Positions 61,977 to 64,000 of a DNA stretch of 64,000 bases are shown here, piece after piece. Every line of letters starts with the position of its first letter. Positions within the stretch are counted from its first letter, which is position 1. This DNA is from Roseburia sp. 499. Lineage in GTDB: Bacteria; Bacillota; Clostridia; Lachnospirales; Lachnospiraceae. The notes beneath the pieces were generated by a model. It was not told the DNA's origin and did not search any database. It was given only the letters and a program-made list of their open reading frames with translations. The stretch is taken from NCBI RefSeq assembly GCF_001940225.2, contig NZ_CP135164.1, positions 434,001 through 498,000 of the forward strand. The letters run 5' to 3'. The translations under genes and the position numbers were made by a program.

Positions 61977-62600
61977 CTATATCAGCATTCTGTCAGGGTA
62001 CATAATCTCTAATTCCCCTCGAACTTTACCCCAGTTTCGGATTGGCATTGTCCACTTCTTTGCAATTTCAAAAGTTCCCAAGTATAGTGCCTTCATCAAT
62101 GCTTGAGAGCTTGGAAATACGCTGCGCTGTTTGTTCAATCTACGATAACAAGAATTCAGAGATTCAATGGCATTAGTAGTGTAAAATGCGGTACGAACAT
62201 CCTTGGAAAACTTGAAAATTGGGGAGATTGCATCCCAATTTTCATGCCAGCGATTCATTGCACTTGGATACTGGTCAGACCATTTCTTCGTTACAGATTC
62301 TAACTGCTTTCTAGCGGATTCTTCGTTTGCAGCGGTGTAGATTGTTTTTAGATCTTTAGCAAAAGCCTTCATATCCTTGTTTGCGACATATTTAAGGGTA
62401 TTTCTTACCATATGCACTATGCAACGCTGTTGCTCTGTCTTAGGAAATGCTGTAGAGATTGCATCTTTAATTCCAGTTAATCCATCAGAGCAGAGAATGA
62501 GAATGTCTTGGACTCCTCGATTCTTTAGGCTATTCAGTACAGACAACCAATACTTACTACTTTCATTTTCGCCTACAACAATGCTTAGAACGTCTTTCAT
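61977..62600 (-). pseudogene. IS256-family transposase, C-terminal half
   Basis: 207 residues: IVVGENESSKYWLSVLNSLK, CSDGLTGIKDAISTAFPKTE (second Asp), QQRCIVHMVRNTLKYVANKD, FYTTNAIESLNSCYRRLNKQ (Glu). The first half with the first catalytic Asp is missing, the break being at about 62,600. Inactive. Confidence 0.88.
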
Positions 62601-62662
62601 AAATGAGTCCGGTATTATGGTGTTGTGTAAAGCTTGTGATAGGTATTTGGAGTTGCTGAGGG

Positions 62663-62857
62663 ATGATGGTCAAGAACATGATGATTTTAGATTTTTGTAA
62701 AGAAGCAAAATCTGTACCGGAAATTATGGAAAAATTTGGATTTGAAAGCAGAACAAGCTTTAGAAGAAAATATTTAAATGATTTGGTCGAGAATGGAAAG
62801 TTAAAAATGACTATGCCTGATAAACCTAAGAGTAAAAATCAAAAGTATTATTCGTAA
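62663..62857 (+). pseudogene. C-terminal winged helix of a RecG-like ATP-binding regulator
   Basis: ILDFCKEAKSVPEIMEKFGF then ESRTSFRRKYLNDLVENGKL and KMTMPDKPKSKNQKYYS is the end of Schlafen/RecG-like regulators. Only this tail remains, adjoining the broken IS256. Confidence 0.7.
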
Positions 62858-63009
62858 GAGGATTTCAGAACCACAAGTGTCCTTGTGGTTCTGATAAAAA
62901 ATACAAAGTGTGTTGTATGGGAACAAAGAAAGAATTGATGAATCATTACATCGTACATATAAAAAAGAAAGAAGCAAGTGAAAATAGGTTCGTAGGTACC
63001 TTCGGTACA

Positions 63010-63138
63010 TGGAAGTAAGCGCAATCGTTGATAGGCTCACATACAAGGCTTATCTGATTGATATGGAAGGCGATTCCTACAGATTCCGTGAAACTTTGCG
63101 GAGCAATGGAACCGATTTCGAAACAGTCGTTAAATAGT
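63010..63138 (+). pseudogene. Short ORF resembling an IstB-like C-terminus
   Basis: 42 residues: MEVSAIVDRLTYKAYLIDME, GDSYRFRETLRSNGTDFETV. The VDRLTYKAYLxxMxGxSYRxxET block resembles the end of IstB-like ATPases of IS21-type elements. Probably a remnant; low certainty. Confidence 0.4.
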
Positions 63139-63277
63139 AACTGCATCTGTGGCAGTAATGCTGCAGGTGCCAAACTTGGTCAAAAGTGACCTAGTTTTCA
63201 ATGAGCGGTTGACCGAATTTTCGGTTGACATATACAAGTTGTATAGAAAATAGTAATCCTGGTCAGAATAAGACCGC

Positions 63278-63324
63278 ATCTTATTTTAGCTTGACAAATA
63301 ATTCGGTCATGGCTAAAATAAGAT
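63278..63324 (+). promoter_or_regulatory. 13-base inverted repeat before the DUF4143 ATPase
   Basis: ATCTTATTTTAGC (63,278-63,290) and GCTAAAATAAGAT (63,312-63,324) are perfect complements with TTGACA (63,291-63,296) between, so a -35 element lies inside a large palindrome: a likely operator. A third half copy, ATTTTAGCC, is at 63,333. Confidence 0.6.
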
Positions 63325-63356
63325 TATATCAAATTTTAGCCGTGAGGTAATATGCA

Positions 63357-64000
63357 ATGAAATATATAAAAAGAGATTTGGAAGAGAAGATAGAAGCTTT
63401 ATCAAAGGAATATGCCTGTATTCTTATTACCGGACCAAGACAAGTAGGTAAGACAACAATGCTAAAAAACTTAATGGATGAAGAACGAGAGTATGTAACA
63501 TTAGATGATTTAGAAGAACGAAGACTTGCCAAAACAGAACCGGCACTATTTATGCAGATGCATAAAATGCCAATTTTTATTGATGAAGTTCAATATGCAC
63601 CAGAACTCTTTTCGTATATCAAGATTGAAATTGATAAAGGAGCAACTCCAGGCTCTTTTTGGCTAACAGGTTCACAGGCATTTAAAATGATGGATTTAGC
63701 ACAAGAATCATTAGCGGGAAGAGTGGCAGTGCTTCATATGCCATCATTATCGCAGCATGAGATTTATGGAAGCGGAAGTGCGGATGTATTTTCGGTTGAT
63801 TTGGAATCTTTAAAGAATAGAAAAGCAAAAGGAATGCAGACAGATGTTTCAGGGATGTATGAAAGAATCTGGCGAGGTTCTATGCCAGGACTTGTAAGTG
63901 GTAAATATTCTGAAAGAGATATTTTTTATAGTAGTTACCTTCAGACATACATTGATAGAGATGTATCAGAATTAGTGAAGCTTACAGATAAATTTCAGTT
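63357..64000 (+). CDS. AAA-14/DUF4143 ATPase, 3' end outside window
   Basis: The first 214 residues are visible: Walker A ACILITGPRQVGKTTMLKNL, DDLEERRLAKTEPALFMQ, Walker B MPIFIDEVQYAPELFSYIKI, WLTGSQAFKMM, LAGRVAVLHMPSLSQHEIYG, and the DUF4143 entry YLQTYIDRDVSELVKLTD. These ATPases are usually about 400-450 residues; some are linked to toxin-antitoxin functions. The ATG at 63,357 follows GAGG. Confidence 0.9.
   Translation, partial: MKYIKRDLEEKIEALSKEYACILITGPRQVGKTTMLKNLMDEEREYVTLDDLEERRLAKTEPALFMQMHKMPIFIDEVQYAPELFSYIKIEIDKGATPGSFWLTGSQAFKMMDLAQESLAGRVAVLHMPSLSQHEIYGSGSADVFSVDLESLKNRKAKGMQTDVSGMYERIWRGSMPGLVSGKYSERDIFYSSYLQTYIDRDVSELVKLTDKFQ

Overview
The window looks like a chromosomal segment of a spore-forming gut Firmicute of the Lachnospiraceae type (low GC, AGGAGG ribosome sites, many TTG/GTG starts, SpoIIID, T-box control, Clostridia-type mobilizable elements). 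No rRNA, tRNA or CRISPR array was seen.

Layout. 1-6.6 kb is ordinary chromosome: an amidohydrolase / MarR / saccharopine-dehydrogenase-like / flavodoxin-ferredoxin cluster, an M23 endopeptidase and topB. From 6,567 a consensus-like sigma-E promoter drives spoIIID, the mother-cell sporulation regulator, but the gene stops being SpoIIID after codon 38. The missing 46 codons begin at 27,860, immediately beyond a large serine recombinase. Between lies a 21.1 kb intervening element of the sigK-skin type. Its cargo is antiphage: AbiH, a HEPN-like protein, an AbiL (RloA/RloB-like) pair, SIR2-HerA, and an operon with a stand-alone colicin-E3-like RNase and an ImmA/IrrE protease. It is littered with insertion sequences (two IS3, one IS110, one IS66), several of which broke genes.

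28.0-32.2 kb is chromosome again: a leucine T-box leader, a 2-isopropylmalate synthase fused to an AraC-type DNA-binding domain, and guaA. Just after the guaA terminator a second element of about 26 kb (roughly 32.24-58.18 kb) is bounded by TGGTACT-type repeats. It has a tyrosine integrase, a small excisionase-like protein, ParM/ParR-like partition genes with a repeat array, a candidate oriT, MobC and a MOBP-type relaxase, but no type IV secretion genes, so it is best read as a mobilizable element. Its cargo is a phase-variable type I restriction system (hsdM, PIN-domain gene, invertible hsdS halves, recombinase, second hsdS, hsdR), a GmrSD-like DUF262/DUF1524 protein, a DRT2-like reverse transcriptase preceded by a structured noncoding region, and a Schlafen/AlbA-like regulator.

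58.2-63.2 kb is a graveyard of fragments (integrase, IS256, HAD phosphatase, RecG-like winged helix) around one intact VanZ-RDD membrane protein. The window ends inside a DUF4143-type ATPase.

The two strongest leads are (1) spoIIID split by a recombinase-bearing defence island, with both gene halves and the sigma-E promoter intact, and (2) the RNA region upstream of the DRT2-like reverse transcriptase, whose antisense strand carries a stop-free frame with its own Shine-Dalgarno and ATG, bounded by the flanking RNA stems, as expected for a neo-type repeat gene.
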